Shown here: positions 10,747 to 19,316 of the stretch, piece by piece
Numbering within the stretch: position 1 is the first letter of the stretch
How the letters are laid out: each line of letters begins with the position of its first letter
Assembly (NCBI GenBank): GCA_017501255.1
Contig: JAFVXE010000013.1
Location: 1 to 47,313, forward strand
Reading direction: 5' to 3'
Length of the DNA: 47,313 nt
From: Clostridia bacterium
GTDB lineage: Bacteria > Bacillota > Clostridia > Christensenellales > Aristaeellaceae
The notes under the pieces: generated by a model
The model's input: the letters and a program-made list of their open reading frames with translations, nothing else
What the model was told of the DNA's origin: nothing
Databases searched by the model: none
Made by a program: the position numbers and the translations under genes

Positions 10747-11988
10747 ATGTTCTCATTTATCCGTGATATGAACCGCAAGGAACGCAGCCTGCTATTGACC
10801 TGTTTCTTTGCCTTTTTTGCCAACGGCAGTCTGAGCCTGACCCTTGGCTCCGTGATGCCTGATTTGAAAGCTGCCTATGGCCTGAACGATACCCTCAGCG
10901 GTCTGTTCCTGTCCGCCCATTCGGCAGGCAATCTGATCGCCGGTTTCCTCAGCGGTCTGATTCCGCTGTATCTGGGCGAGCGCAAAGCCATAATGCTCAT
11001 GAGCTCGCTGGGTTTCACCGGCTTTGTGATGATGGTCGTCTGGGGCAATCCGGTGTGGCTGCTGCTGGCGTTTGCCTGCACCGGTCTGGGCCGTGGCAGC
11101 GTGACCAATTTCGATAACCGGATGGTCAACCGGCTGTCCGGCGGCAATCCCGCTGCCAGCAATATGCTGCACAGTTCCTTTGCCATTGGTGCCATCCTTG
11201 CGCCGCTGGCGTTTCTGGGACTGCGAAACCTGCTGGGCTGGCGCATCGGGTTGGCCTTCGTCATTCTCTGCGGTGTGATCAGCCTGTGCAATTTCAGCCG
11301 GATGCGCATGGAAGCGGACCGTCCTGACCGGGGCAACAAAACCAACAGCACGCTGGTGTTTCTGAAAAACCCGTCTTTCCTTATCCTTGCCATGATGATG
11401 TTCTGCTACCTGTGCTCTGAATACGCCATCAACGGCTGGCTGGTTACCTATATTCAGAACAAGGAAAGCCTGCTGCTGGCTTTTTCCGCAGACGGTCAGG
11501 AACCTTCCGCCGCCATCCGGGCGTACAGCCAGACCATGGCCACCCTTCTGTGGGTGGTGATGCTGCTGGGGCGTTTGTTCTGCGCATGGCTGTCCGGCCG
11601 GGTGAGTCAGAAAAAGATTATGATGACATCCAGCTTTGGCGTGGCAGCCTTCTTTACCTTCATGCTGCTCAGCAGCGGTGTGGGGATGGTGACCGTCTCC
11701 GTGGCGGGACTGGGCTTCTGTATGGCAGGTATCTGCCCCATGATCTATTCCGATGCAGCCATCTTTACCAATGCCTATCCCATGGCCACCGGCGCTTTGC
11801 TGGGCATCGGTTCCATTGGTGCTATTGCCATGCCTACGGTGGTGGGCGCTATGGCAGAAACCTTTGGTTTCACTGGCGGCATGAGCGCCATTCTGGTATC
11901 GGTTTGTCTGCTGGTGGTCTTTGCCGTGCTGAATGTGGTGGTGAAGACCCGCAGGCCGGTTGTGGCAGATGAAATGGTGGCAGAATAA
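10747..11988 (+). CDS. MFS transporter
   Basis: 413 aa with twelve hydrophobic segments. The loop after TM2 reads SGLIPLYLGERKAIML, in the place of the conserved MFS GxxxDRxGRR/K motif but altered. The N-terminus (LTLGSVMPDLKAAYGLNDTLSGLF) resembles the FucP/sugar-type branch. A cytoplasmic basic loop lies near residue 195 and a long hydrophilic loop near 245-260. It is probably co-transcribed with the thioesterase, so export or uptake of an acid or sugar is conceivable; the substrate is unknown. A GAGAGGTGA site precedes ATG 10747. Confidence 0.8.
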   Translation: MFSFIRDMNRKERSLLLTCFFAFFANGSLSLTLGSVMPDLKAAYGLNDTLSGLFLSAHSAGNLIAGFLSGLIPLYLGERKAIMLMSSLGFTGFVMMVVWGNPVWLLLAFACTGLGRGSVTNFDNRMVNRLSGGNPAASNMLHSSFAIGAILAPLAFLGLRNLLGWRIGLAFVILCGVISLCNFSRMRMEADRPDRGNKTNSTLVFLKNPSFLILAMMMFCYLCSEYAINGWLVTYIQNKESLLLAFSADGQEPSAAIRAYSQTMATLLWVVMLLGRLFCAWLSGRVSQKKIMMTSSFGVAAFFTFMLLSSGVGMVTVSVAGLGFCMAGICPMIYSDAAIFTNAYPMATGALLGIGSIGAIAMPTVVGAMAETFGFTGGMSAILVSVCLLVVFAVLNVVVKTRRPVVADEMVAE

Positions 11989-12013
11989 CTGTATAGATTT
12001 CCCCTGAACGGGT

Positions 12014-12057
12014 AAACCTTCCTGATGAGGCAAAAACACCTTGTCAGGAGGTTTTTT
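12014..12057 (+). terminator. Hairpin plus T6 that contains the sleB ribosome site
   Basis: Arms AAACCTTCCTGA (12014-12025) and TCAGGAGGTTT (12044-12054) pair with one bulge and run into T6. The right arm holds the AGGAGG ribosome site of sleB, whose ATG is at 12059. The structure can end the MFS transcript or mask sleB translation. Confidence 0.7.
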
Positions 12058-12058
12058 C

Positions 12059-12751
12059 ATGTGGAAATATATGCTGGCCAAAATGAAGGACGGAATGTTC
12101 TGGCTCCAACTGGTGGCGGCGCTGATCACCTTCACGCTGTTTCTGGTGCTGGTGGAAGCGGATGCAGCCGAGTACGGCTGGGGCAGCAAGGGCACACAGG
12201 TGAGGCAGATACAGGAAAAGCTACGGCAATATGGCTACATGAAATCCGCCGCCGATGGGGTGTTCGGCAAGGACACCTATGATGCGGTGGTGTGGTTTCA
12301 GCGCAAGAACGGGCTGAAGGTGGACGGCATCGTTGGCAAGCGGACAGCGGAAGCGCTGGGGCTGAACTTTTCCGGCACGGTGGCGGCAGCAGGCTATAAC
12401 GAAAGCGAGACCTATATGCTGGCCAGGCTGGTGCACGGGGAGGCCCGGGGTGAGCCCTATGTGGGCAAGGTGGCGGTGGCAGCGGTGGTGCTGAACCGGG
12501 TGAAAAGCCCGTTGTTTCCCAATACCATTGCCGGAGTCATCTTTCAGGCCGGGGCTTTTGATGCTGTCAGCGACGGGCAGTACAACCTGACCCCGGATAA
12601 CGACAGCATCCGGGCTGCTAAGGATGCCCTCAATGGCTGGGATCCCAGCGGCGGCTGCCTGTATTATTACAACCCGGTCACCTCCACCAATCAGTGGATC
12701 TGGACTCGGACGGTGCAGCTGAGCATTGGTAAGCACAATTTTGCCATTTAA
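12059..12751 (+). CDS. sleB: Spore cortex-lytic enzyme SleB
   Basis: 230 aa. The N-terminus is a signal-type hydrophobic segment (FWLQLVAALITFTLFLVLV) ending near ADA. Residues about 40-100 form a peptidoglycan-binding domain (GSKGTQVRQIQEKLRQYGY, ending KVDGIVGKRTAEAL). The C-terminal hydrolase_2 domain has ARLVHGEARGEPYVGKVAVA, with the catalytic Glu in the HGEA motif. SleB is a lytic transglycosylase that degrades muramic-lactam-containing spore cortex at germination. The partner gene ypeB follows after 9 nt, as in most spore formers. Start set by CAGGAGG at 12045-12051, which is inside a terminator-like hairpin. Confidence 0.95.
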   Translation: MWKYMLAKMKDGMFWLQLVAALITFTLFLVLVEADAAEYGWGSKGTQVRQIQEKLRQYGYMKSAADGVFGKDTYDAVVWFQRKNGLKVDGIVGKRTAEALGLNFSGTVAAAGYNESETYMLARLVHGEARGEPYVGKVAVAAVVLNRVKSPLFPNTIAGVIFQAGAFDAVSDGQYNLTPDNDSIRAAKDALNGWDPSGGCLYYYNPVTSTNQWIWTRTVQLSIGKHNFAI

Positions 12752-12760
12752 GGAGGCATT

Positions 12761-14098
12761 ATGGGAAAGAAACGCAATGGGATTCTGGCGGCTGTTCTGG
12801 GATTGTGTCTGGTGGCGGCAGTGGCCTATGGGATCAACCGCAGTCAGCTGGCCGGGCGTATGACCCAGCGGGTGGAAAGCAGCTATACCCAGCGGCTTTT
12901 GGAGTCTCAGGAACATTTGCAGGCGATTTCTCTGAAACTGGGCAAATCTCCCCTGGCAGCGGATGCCCGCTTGCAGGTGGAGCTGCTGGTGGGGGTCAGC
13001 CGCCAGGCGGACGGCGTGGTCAGCGGGCTTTCTGCATTGCCCCTGAGCCACGCTGCCATGAGCGATACCATCAAATTCTGCAACCAGCTGTCGGACTACG
13101 CCTTGCAGCAGGCATTGCTGGTGGCCTCCGGTCAGCCGCTCAGCGAGGAAACCCTGAACCAGCTGTTCACCCTGCGGGATCAATGCGCCTTGCTTAGCGG
13201 GCAGCTGGCAGTGGCGCAGGAAAGTATGCTTCAAAACAGTCTGCGGCTTGCACAGGCAGAGAGCGTGTTCTATGCCCCTGCGCAGCTCAGCGACCGGCCG
13301 CTGGAGGCGGTAGCGGACAAGGATCACGGCATGGATTACCCCTCCATGGTGTATGATGGCGCTTTCTCCGATGCCACCCACTTTGGCACGCCCAAAGCGC
13401 TGGGCGAGGGGGAGATTACGCCGGATGTGGCGCTGACCATCGCCCGGGATTTTGTGGGGGCAGAGCGGGTCAGCAAAGCCGAGGGCGCCGGAGAAACCGC
13501 CGGGCTGCTGGCGGGCTACAGCGTTACCCTGACCCTGACTGACGGCACCGTTCTCAATGCGGAGGTGACCCGTCAGGGCGGCAAAATGCTGTGGCTCATG
13601 CCGGAACACGCTTCCTTTGAGCAGAAGCTCTCCGTGGAGGACTGCGCCGCCCGGGCAGCGGCATTCCTGCAAAGCCGGGGCTACGGGGAGATGGAGCAGA
13701 ACCACATCCGGGTGTATGACGGCCTGTGTGTGATCAATTTTGTGGCAGTGCAGGATGGGGTGCTGCTGTATCCGGACTTGGTGAAGGTACAGCTGCGCAT
13801 GGATACCGGCGAGGTGGTTGGTCTGGAAGCCAACAATTATCTCATCAATCACACCCGCCGGGACAATCTGATCCCTGTGTACAGCAAGATGCAGGCCCTG
13901 CAGCAGGTGTCGCCTCATTTGAACGCTACAGATGCCCGCCTGTGCCTGATTCCCCATCTGGGGGAGGAACGGTTGTGCTACGAGGTGCCGGGAGAATATG
14001 CAGATAACGAGTACCGGGTATACATCGACGCTCTCACCGGCGAGGAAGTGGAAATTTTGATGATGATGGAGGATGCCGAGGGGCAGTTGAGTGCATGA
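12761..14098 (+). CDS. ypeB: Germination protein YpeB
   Basis: 445 aa, the usual size. One N-terminal membrane segment (ILAAVLGLCLVAAVAYG) is followed by a helical region rich in Gln and Leu, then PepSY-like repeats in the C-terminal half (ITPDVALTIARDFVGAERV; SVEDCAARAAAFLQSRGYG). YpeB is needed for SleB to accumulate and stay inactive in the dormant spore, and it is degraded on germination. It forms an operon with sleB (9-nt gap, ribosome site AAGGAGG). It ends at a long perfect hairpin. Confidence 0.95.
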   Translation: MGKKRNGILAAVLGLCLVAAVAYGINRSQLAGRMTQRVESSYTQRLLESQEHLQAISLKLGKSPLAADARLQVELLVGVSRQADGVVSGLSALPLSHAAMSDTIKFCNQLSDYALQQALLVASGQPLSEETLNQLFTLRDQCALLSGQLAVAQESMLQNSLRLAQAESVFYAPAQLSDRPLEAVADKDHGMDYPSMVYDGAFSDATHFGTPKALGEGEITPDVALTIARDFVGAERVSKAEGAGETAGLLAGYSVTLTLTDGTVLNAEVTRQGGKMLWLMPEHASFEQKLSVEDCAARAAAFLQSRGYGEMEQNHIRVYDGLCVINFVAVQDGVLLYPDLVKVQLRMDTGEVVGLEANNYLINHTRRDNLIPVYSKMQALQQVSPHLNATDARLCLIPHLGEERLCYEVPGEYADNEYRVYIDALTGEEVEILMMMEDAEGQLSA

Positions 14099-14102
14099 AA
14101 AA

Positions 14103-14146
14103 CACAAGGAAAGCTGCGCGAATATGCTGGCGCAGCTTTCCTTGTG
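14103..14146 (+). terminator. 17-bp perfect hairpin after ypeB
   Basis: Arms 14103-14119 and 14130-14146 are exact complements. There is only a weak T content after it, so termination may be partial. The right arm overlaps the -35 region of the next gene. Confidence 0.75.
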
Positions 14147-14170
14147 TGTGCGAAACAGGAATGGTATACT
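14142..14170 (+). promoter_or_regulatory. Probable promoter of the P-loop kinase gene
   Basis: TTGTGT (14142-14147), 17-nt spacer, TATACT (14165-14170); the start codon is 43 nt further on. Confidence 0.5.
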
Positions 14171-14212
14171 GTTTTCATTCGTCTGCAAAATCCGAATGCA
14201 TTGAGGTGGCGT

Positions 14213-14716
14213 ATGAAGCAGTTGATGGTAATCGTTGGCCCGAACGGCGTGGGGAAAAGTACCACGGCAAGAGAAATCGTTGAACAATGCCGGCATACGG
14301 CTTATGTGGATTCCGATTGGTGCCGGGTGATGAATCCCTTCGTTTTTTCACCTGCCGCCAAGGAAACCATTACAGAAAATATCTTTTGCCTGCTGCGGAA
14401 TTACCTATTATGCAATGATGTGCAGCGGGTGATTTTTGCCTATGCCTGGCATGGCGAAAGAAAGGCGATTTATGAAAGCGTGATTGACAAACTGCATCGG
14501 GCGTGCAGTTTCAAAGAGACGATCGTCATTCTGAAATGCTCCGAGGAAGAAAACAGAAAGCGGGCATTGAAGGATGGAAGGGATGAAAAAAGAGTTGAGC
14601 GTGGCATGGAAACAACCTTTGCCTTTTATGATTCGTTTGACTATCCGCAGATTGATACAACGGAGATGACGCCTGCCCAGGCAGCACGGCAGGTTATGGA
14701 ATTGTTCCATATATGA
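14213..14716 (+). CDS. Small P-loop ATPase / zeta-toxin-like kinase
   Basis: 167 aa. A Walker A motif opens the protein (VIVGPNGVGKSTTAREI). An acidic strand (AYVDSDWC) stands where small-molecule kinases hold their Walker B or substrate Asp, and a lid-like basic segment EENRKRALKDGRDEKR lies near residue 125. This fits AAA_33/zeta-toxin-like or nucleoside-kinase-like proteins that phosphorylate small molecules. No antitoxin gene is adjacent, which argues against a toxin. Start at 14213 follows TTGAGGTGG and fits the promoter just upstream. Stand-alone gene. Confidence 0.65.
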   Translation: MKQLMVIVGPNGVGKSTTAREIVEQCRHTAYVDSDWCRVMNPFVFSPAAKETITENIFCLLRNYLLCNDVQRVIFAYAWHGERKAIYESVIDKLHRACSFKETIVILKCSEEENRKRALKDGRDEKRVERGMETTFAFYDSFDYPQIDTTEMTPAQAARQVMELFHI

Positions 14717-14884
14717 TGAAAGATGAAGATATGAAAGAAGGAAGCGCCGGACATCAACGGTCTGGCGTTTCTCTGTATCGGCTGATTCCTCGGACAAATG
14801 CTACGGATTGTTTTTTCATGCCGGAATGTGGTAGGATGAGGGCGGGAATACACCAACGATTGACCGAAGGAAAGGTTTTAAGTA

Positions 14885-15847
14885 ATGAAGAGAGCTATTG
14901 CCGCTGTGATGCTGTGTATAATGGGACTTTTCTCCGTTTGCTACGCAGAAGAACTGCTGCCCTATGCGCTGGAAAGACGGATTTATTTTGTGAATGACGA
15001 GTGCTTCATCGTGAAAGATGACGGCACGGTATTCTTGAACCGGGCAGCTAAGGAAGACTTTCCTGAGGTGGTGGAATGGACGGATATTCAAGCTGTTTCA
15101 GTGGATACCAACACGGTGTTGGGGCTTCGACGGGATGGCACGGTGGTGGCAACCGGGAGCGAAAATCATTTTGGAGAGATGGATGTGGATGGTTGGACGG
15201 ATGTGGTGCAGGTAGAAACCGATCTTTGGAGCAGCTATGGGCTTACCAAGGATGGCAACCTGATTCACACCGAGGAGATCTTTTATGAAGATAAAGATCA
15301 GGAAACCTTCGCCCGGTATGAATGGAGCAATTTGAAGGAAATAGCTGCCGATTCAGGCTATCTTTTTGCCCTCACCGATGATGGTCATGTGATCTCCACC
15401 TACGATGACGATTTTTCAGTGTTGGAGGATGTGGTGCACATTTATGCAGAGCATATGGATGCGTATTTCCTCCATGGGGACGGCTCCTATTCCCTTTATT
15501 CCATCTATGGCGGGGGTTTTCTCTGCCGCAACAGGGACCGTCAGCCTCTGTATCCCGACAGGGTGCGGTATCCGGCCCAGATTTCCATTTTTCGTGAACG
15601 CTGGGGCAGCCACTCAGTCTATCTGGATTCCTATGGTGGGCTTCACGCCGATGAGTATTCGTCCTACCGCCAATTGGATGCGGAAAACATCATCGCCGTT
15701 TGCGGCGGCATCTATGTGGATGCGGATGGTGGATTGCACTCCATTGTGGACATGGACGCAGAAGAACCCTTGCCGGTTTTTGATTTGAGTCGGTATCAGC
15801 GTCAGGGAGAGAAGTGGGAGAATCAAACAGGAGCATCCCAGAATTGA
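14885..15847 (+). CDS. Secreted RCC1-like beta-propeller repeat protein
   Basis: 320 aa with a signal peptide (MKRAIAAVMLCIMGLFSVCYAE). The mature part has repeating units of about 45 residues with the pattern Trp/Val-x-Asp-Val/Ile then L-x-x-DGTV-x-x-TG (WTDIQAVSVDTNTVLGLRRD; WTDVVQVETDLWSSYGLTKD; WSNLKEIAADSGYLFALTDD). This is the RCC1-type propeller blade seen in many secreted Firmicute proteins. Function unknown; probably a binding scaffold at the cell surface. The start follows AAGTA with only a modest ribosome site (CGAAGGAAAGG at 14866-14876). Confidence 0.7.
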   Translation: MKRAIAAVMLCIMGLFSVCYAEELLPYALERRIYFVNDECFIVKDDGTVFLNRAAKEDFPEVVEWTDIQAVSVDTNTVLGLRRDGTVVATGSENHFGEMDVDGWTDVVQVETDLWSSYGLTKDGNLIHTEEIFYEDKDQETFARYEWSNLKEIAADSGYLFALTDDGHVISTYDDDFSVLEDVVHIYAEHMDAYFLHGDGSYSLYSIYGGGFLCRNRDRQPLYPDRVRYPAQISIFRERWGSHSVYLDSYGGLHADEYSSYRQLDAENIIAVCGGIYVDADGGLHSIVDMDAEEPLPVFDLSRYQRQGEKWENQTGASQN

Positions 15848-15927
15848 ATACCCAATGGGCCTCCGCATGAAAAATGCTCATGCGAAGGCCCTGATCATAT
15901 ACATAGTAGTCATTTTGCCATTCCCCC

Positions 15928-16016
15928 TTGCGCCCATGAAATGGGCGCAAAGTGTGGGATTCTTAAGGGGCCCATGGCCCCTTAAGCGGGGTGCAGGGGC
16001 AGCGCCCCTGCCCACC
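15928..16016. repeat. Triple-hairpin intergenic repeat, family B, copy 1
   Basis: Hairpins 15928-15937/15941-15950, 15962-15972/15976-15986 and 15993-16000/16004-16011, each with a 3-nt loop. The middle one has CTTAAGG/CCTTAAG arms inside GGGATTCTTAAGGG, also found at 26210-26237. The repeat separates two convergent genes (RCC1-like and hsp20) and may terminate both. Confidence 0.8.
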
Positions 16017-16029
16017 ATCCAGTCCTCCA

Positions 16030-16479
16030 TTACTCCGTCAGCGCTACCTGCTCGCTGCCGCCGATGGCAATCTGCCGGGGTGCGGGCTTGTCGGCGGGCT
16101 GTTCCTTGGGCAGAGTCACCTTGAGGACGCCGTCCACATAATCGGCGGCGATGGCGGCGGTGTCGATGCCCTCCAGCTCGAAGCGGCGCTCCATGCGGTG
16201 CTCATGGCGGGGCGACTGGTTTTCGCCCTCCTGAGGCTTGGCGGTTTCCGGGCTGCGGCGCAGAGCGGTGATGGTGAGCACATTGCCATCCACAGACAGG
16301 CCGATGTTGTCGCGGCCTACGCCGGGCAGATCGCTTTCCAGCAGGTAGGCGGTATCGGTCTCATGAAGGCGCATCTGCATGGCGGGGCGGTGGGGGCGGC
16401 GCTGGGGCTCGCCAAAGAAATCCCGGAAGAAGGGTTCAGCGAACATGGGGGTCAGGGGCTTCATCATGGAATACATCAT
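16030..16479 (-). CDS. Small heat-shock protein Hsp20 (alpha-crystallin family)
   Basis: 149 aa. The central alpha-crystallin domain is visible (AYLLESDLPGVGRDNIGLSV, then VLTITALRR, and ADYVDGVLKVTLPKEQP with its closing GVLKVTLPK signature). An IxI-type motif (RQIAIGG) near the C-terminus mediates oligomer assembly. It is an ATP-independent holdase for unfolding proteins in the cytoplasm. Start 16479 is chosen because AGAGGAGG lies 9 nt upstream; an ATG at 16488 touches the ribosome site. Heat or protein stress should relieve CtsR repression at the two boxes upstream. Confidence 0.93.
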   Translation of the reverse strand: MMYSMMKPLTPMFAEPFFRDFFGEPQRRPHRPAMQMRLHETDTAYLLESDLPGVGRDNIGLSVDGNVLTITALRRSPETAKPQEGENQSPRHEHRMERRFELEGIDTAAIAADYVDGVLKVTLPKEQPADKPAPRQIAIGGSEQVALTE

Positions 16480-16573
16480 ATAGTACATCCTCCTCTTGTT
16501 ATGTCGGGTTGAAAAGTGTTGCTGTGTTGGTTGCGCCTGCGGGAGAAAAGGGGTTTTCCCTCGGTGCATGATG

Positions 16574-16602
16574 ATGATAACACGAAGGTCAAAGAAAGTC
16601 AA
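16574..16602 (-). promoter_or_regulatory. SigA promoter of hsp20
   Basis: Minus strand TTGACT (16602-16597), 17-nt spacer, TATCAT (16579-16574). The -35 and spacer lie inside the first CtsR box, so bound repressor would block polymerase. Confidence 0.75.
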
Positions 16603-16603
16603 A
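16587..16603. promoter_or_regulatory. CtsR operator 1
   Basis: GGTCAAAGAAAGTCAAA, a perfect match to the tandem heptad CtsR site (RGTCAAA-N3-RGTCAAA). Confidence 0.92.
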
Positions 16604-16623
16604 AATCAAAGAATGCTTGTTAA

Positions 16624-16640
16624 AGTCAAAGAAGGTCAAA
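16624..16640. promoter_or_regulatory. CtsR operator 2
   Basis: AGTCAAAGAAGGTCAAA, a second perfect CtsR site, 37 bp (3.5 helical turns) centre to centre from the first. Two sites suggest tight repression. The ctsR gene is not in this window. Confidence 0.92.
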
Positions 16641-16891
16641 CACAAGCCGAGAACGCTCGCATTTCTCTTGTTTTTGAATCATTCTGATTGTTTTCTTCTG
16701 TTTTTGTACCTTTATCAAGAACGAACGCAGAAAAAGCCGCCTTTGCCCTTCCGGCTGATCTGCTTGAGCAGGATCCTCCATACCAAAAAGCGAAAAAGAG
16801 AACAATGGCATGGACGATGGAAGGGGTGGTTGATATAATTGAAAATGTACAGGTTGCGCTGTGCAAATTGGAAGGGAAGAGGATAAGAAAC
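16641..16891. other. Intergenic stretch between the CtsR boxes and the GNAT gene
   Basis: No gene is recognised. An open frame runs upstream of the GNAT start but its translation is compositionally unlike the protein. A TATAAT at 16834-16839 may be the -10 element for the acetyltransferase, without a clear -35. Confidence 0.4.
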
Positions 16892-17353
16892 ATGAATATC
16901 AACCTTGCAGATATGCGGCATATTGATAGCTGTGTGGCTATTTTGCAGCATTCGGATTTGGGAAGGGCCTATTTCAGCGATGGTGAAAAGGCGAAAAATC
17001 TGCTGACGTACGCTGTGAAGCAAAAGGAAGTATATGTAGCACTGGATGACGATGAAAAATGCCTGGGTTTCGTCTATTATTTGCAAAAGGGCGTTTTTGG
17101 AAGTTATCCCTATCTTCATATCATTGCGGTGAAGGAGGAATACAGAGGCCTGGGCATCGGAAAGCAGCTGATGCAGTTTTTTGAAGAGAATGCCTCCGAA
17201 TTTCCATCGACGAAATTATTCCTGACCGTGGACGACTTTAATCCAAGGGCGAAAAAACTATATGAGAATCTGGGATATCATTGTGTAGGCGAACTGCCGG
17301 ACTTCTATAAAGAAGGCATCAATTGTTATCTGATGATGAAAAGAAAAGGATAA
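16892..17353 (+). CDS. GNAT family N-acetyltransferase
   Basis: 153 aa. The acetyl-CoA binding motif A is clear (LHIIAVKEEYRGLGIGKQLM, containing RGLGIG), followed by the strand-helix LFLTVDDFNPRAKKLYENLG typical of motif B. It transfers an acetyl group to an amine of a small molecule or protein; substrate unknown. Start 16892 is used, with GGAAGAGGATAAG just upstream; upstream in-frame ATGs lie before or at the likely -10 element. The GyrI-like gene follows after 36 nt, probably in the same transcript. Confidence 0.85.
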   Translation: MNINLADMRHIDSCVAILQHSDLGRAYFSDGEKAKNLLTYAVKQKEVYVALDDDEKCLGFVYYLQKGVFGSYPYLHIIAVKEEYRGLGIGKQLMQFFEENASEFPSTKLFLTVDDFNPRAKKLYENLGYHCVGELPDFYKEGINCYLMMKRKG

Positions 17354-17389
17354 ACAAACGGTAGGCGAAGAATGGGGGGACACCGAAGC

Positions 17390-17752
17390 ATGAAGTTCAG
17401 GGGAATCAGCAGAACATTTTCAACGGTTGGCGAAAAGCAATACGAAACCATCGGCGCATTTTGGGATGAACTGTCCGGGGTCTATGGGCGAGAGAACCTC
17501 CGTGGCCTTGGATACCATTGGACGGAGACTTCCATTGCGTATGCGATTGGATTGATCGACGGGGACATTGAAGGAAGCAATACAGAGGTGACGCTGCCGG
17601 ACGATCAATGGGAATGCGTAAGCGGAAGAACGGAACAATTGGGAGAAATCTATACTGGCATTTATCGGGACGGCCCTCTGCAATACGAGATCGAAATGTT
17701 CGATGATGAGGGAAACTGCAAGATTCTGTATTATCGGGAAAGCATGAGCTGA
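17390..17752 (+). CDS. GyrI-like / AraC effector-binding domain protein
   Basis: 120 aa, a stand-alone small-molecule binding domain. The start (KFRGISRTFSTVGEKQYETI) and the end (LGEIYTGIYRDGPLQYEIE, then a short beta strand with LYYRES) match the order seen in GyrI-like or AraC effector-binding proteins, which bind drugs or other hydrophobic ligands. There is no DNA-binding domain. It probably forms a unit with the preceding GNAT gene, a combination that would suit detoxification. Start at 17390; the ribosome site is weak (GGGGGGA). Confidence 0.65.
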   Translation: MKFRGISRTFSTVGEKQYETIGAFWDELSGVYGRENLRGLGYHWTETSIAYAIGLIDGDIEGSNTEVTLPDDQWECVSGRTEQLGEIYTGIYRDGPLQYEIEMFDDEGNCKILYYRESMS

Positions 17753-17986
17753 TCGCTTGTGTAACAACGCAAAAGCAACCTGTGGTATGCGGTCTGCCTG
17801 ACGGCCGTACAAAACAGAAATGCGTTACCGGCAGTTAGCACCGCCGCAAGCCCATCCCTGCCTCGTTGCTTGACGTTCCCAAAGCCCGCAGGTATAATGA
17901 TTTGGTATGCGTATCAATCCCGGCTGGCTTTTCCGGGTGCGAAAACCAGTACTCAATATTCCAACAAGGGAAGGATGGTTGACCTT

Positions 17987-19312
17987 ATGAAAGTCAACAA
18001 TCGTACCAAGAAAAGAACAATGGCGATCATCAGCCTGAGCGTTGCGCTGATTGTGACGCTGCTGGTGGGCTGCCTGTCGCTGAAGGGGATGCCGCTGGAC
18101 AGCCGTGGGCTGTACCGGCTGCTGCCCTGGGTGCCCAGCCCCGGCAACTGGCCGGAAAGCGTATCCCTGGGTCTGGATCTGAAGGGCGGCGTGTATGTGG
18201 AATACGAAGCCAGCCTTAGTCAGGAACAGATCGACGGCGGTGCGGACTATGCCAGTCTGATGAATGCAACCCAGAAGGTAATGGTGGAACGCCTGTCCGA
18301 CAAGGGCTTTGCAGAAGCCACTGTCACCCAGATCGGCAATACGGGCATCCGGGTGGAGATTCCTGATGTAAAGGATCCTCAGGCAGTGCTGGACCTGATC
18401 GGCACCCCTGCCAAGCTGGAGTTTGAAGACCCCGAGGGCAATATCTTCATGGATGGCAGCTATGTGCAGACGGCTTCCCAGTCCTATGATAACGACAGCA
18501 AGCCCTGCATTCAGCTGGTGCTCACCAAGGAAGGCCAGCAGCTGTTCGGCGATATGACGGCCCGCAGTATCGGCCAGGAAATCGCCATTTATCTGGACGG
18601 TCAGCTGCTGATGAGCCCGGTGGTGGAAGCCGCCATCTATGGCGATGTGCTTATCAGCGGCGATTATTCCGTAGAAACGGCTGCCAACATGGCTTTGCAG
18701 CTGCAAAGCGGCGCACTGCCCATGAATCTGCGCCAGGACAAGCTGGACACCATCTCCGCCACGCTGGGTCAGGATGCGCTGGATACCAGCGTTACCGCCG
18801 CCATGATCGGCATTGCACTGGTAATGGTCATTATGATCATCCGGTACCGTCTGTGCGGCCTTCTGTCCTCGTGGGCGCTGTGCATCTATATCATTGCGCT
18901 GTTCTTCCTGATTGCTGTCATTCCCGGCATTCAGCTCACCTTGCCCGGCATTGCCGGCGTGGTGCTGGGCATTGGTATGGCAGTGGACGCCAACGTGATC
19001 ATTTTTGAACGTATCAAGGAAGAAGTGAAGGGCGGACGCCCGCAGATTCATGCGGTGCGTATCGGCTTCAAAAACGCCATGACCGCTGTGCTGGATGCCA
19101 ACATTACCACCATCATTGCGGCTGTGGTGCTGCTGATTTTCGGCACCGGCTCGGTGCGTGGCTTTGCCACCACGCTGCTTTTGGGCGTGCTTACCAGTAT
19201 GGTGACGGCCATTGTGGTTTCCCGTTTCCTGCTGACCAACGCCAGCCGTTTGGTGAAGAATCCCAGACTGTTCCTGTGCGCCCCCGATGCGCAGGCTGAA
19301 AAGGAGGTGTGA
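17987..19312 (+). CDS. secD: Protein translocase subunit SecD
   Basis: 441 aa. The first membrane segment is followed by the signature SLGLDLKGGVYVEYE. A large extracytoplasmic P1-type region contains LIGTPAKLEFEDPEGN and DMTARSIGQEIAIYLDG. The C-terminal half has five further membrane segments with LPGIAGVVLGIGMAVDANVI and IFERIKEE, the SecD hallmark. With SecF it uses the proton or sodium gradient to help exported proteins leave SecYEG. An in-frame ATG at 17975 is an alternative start. secF begins 4 nt after the stop. Confidence 0.95.
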   Translation: MKVNNRTKKRTMAIISLSVALIVTLLVGCLSLKGMPLDSRGLYRLLPWVPSPGNWPESVSLGLDLKGGVYVEYEASLSQEQIDGGADYASLMNATQKVMVERLSDKGFAEATVTQIGNTGIRVEIPDVKDPQAVLDLIGTPAKLEFEDPEGNIFMDGSYVQTASQSYDNDSKPCIQLVLTKEGQQLFGDMTARSIGQEIAIYLDGQLLMSPVVEAAIYGDVLISGDYSVETAANMALQLQSGALPMNLRQDKLDTISATLGQDALDTSVTAAMIGIALVMVIMIIRYRLCGLLSSWALCIYIIALFFLIAVIPGIQLTLPGIAGVVLGIGMAVDANVIIFERIKEEVKGGRPQIHAVRIGFKNAMTAVLDANITTIIAAVVLLIFGTGSVRGFATTLLLGVLTSMVTAIVVSRFLLTNASRLVKNPRLFLCAPDAQAEKEV

Positions 19313-19316
19313 TGAC

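Noticed and set aside
14213..14716. Zeta-type toxin of a toxin-antitoxin pair
   Set aside because: No small antitoxin gene flanks it, and the P-loop kinase fold alone does not prove a toxin.
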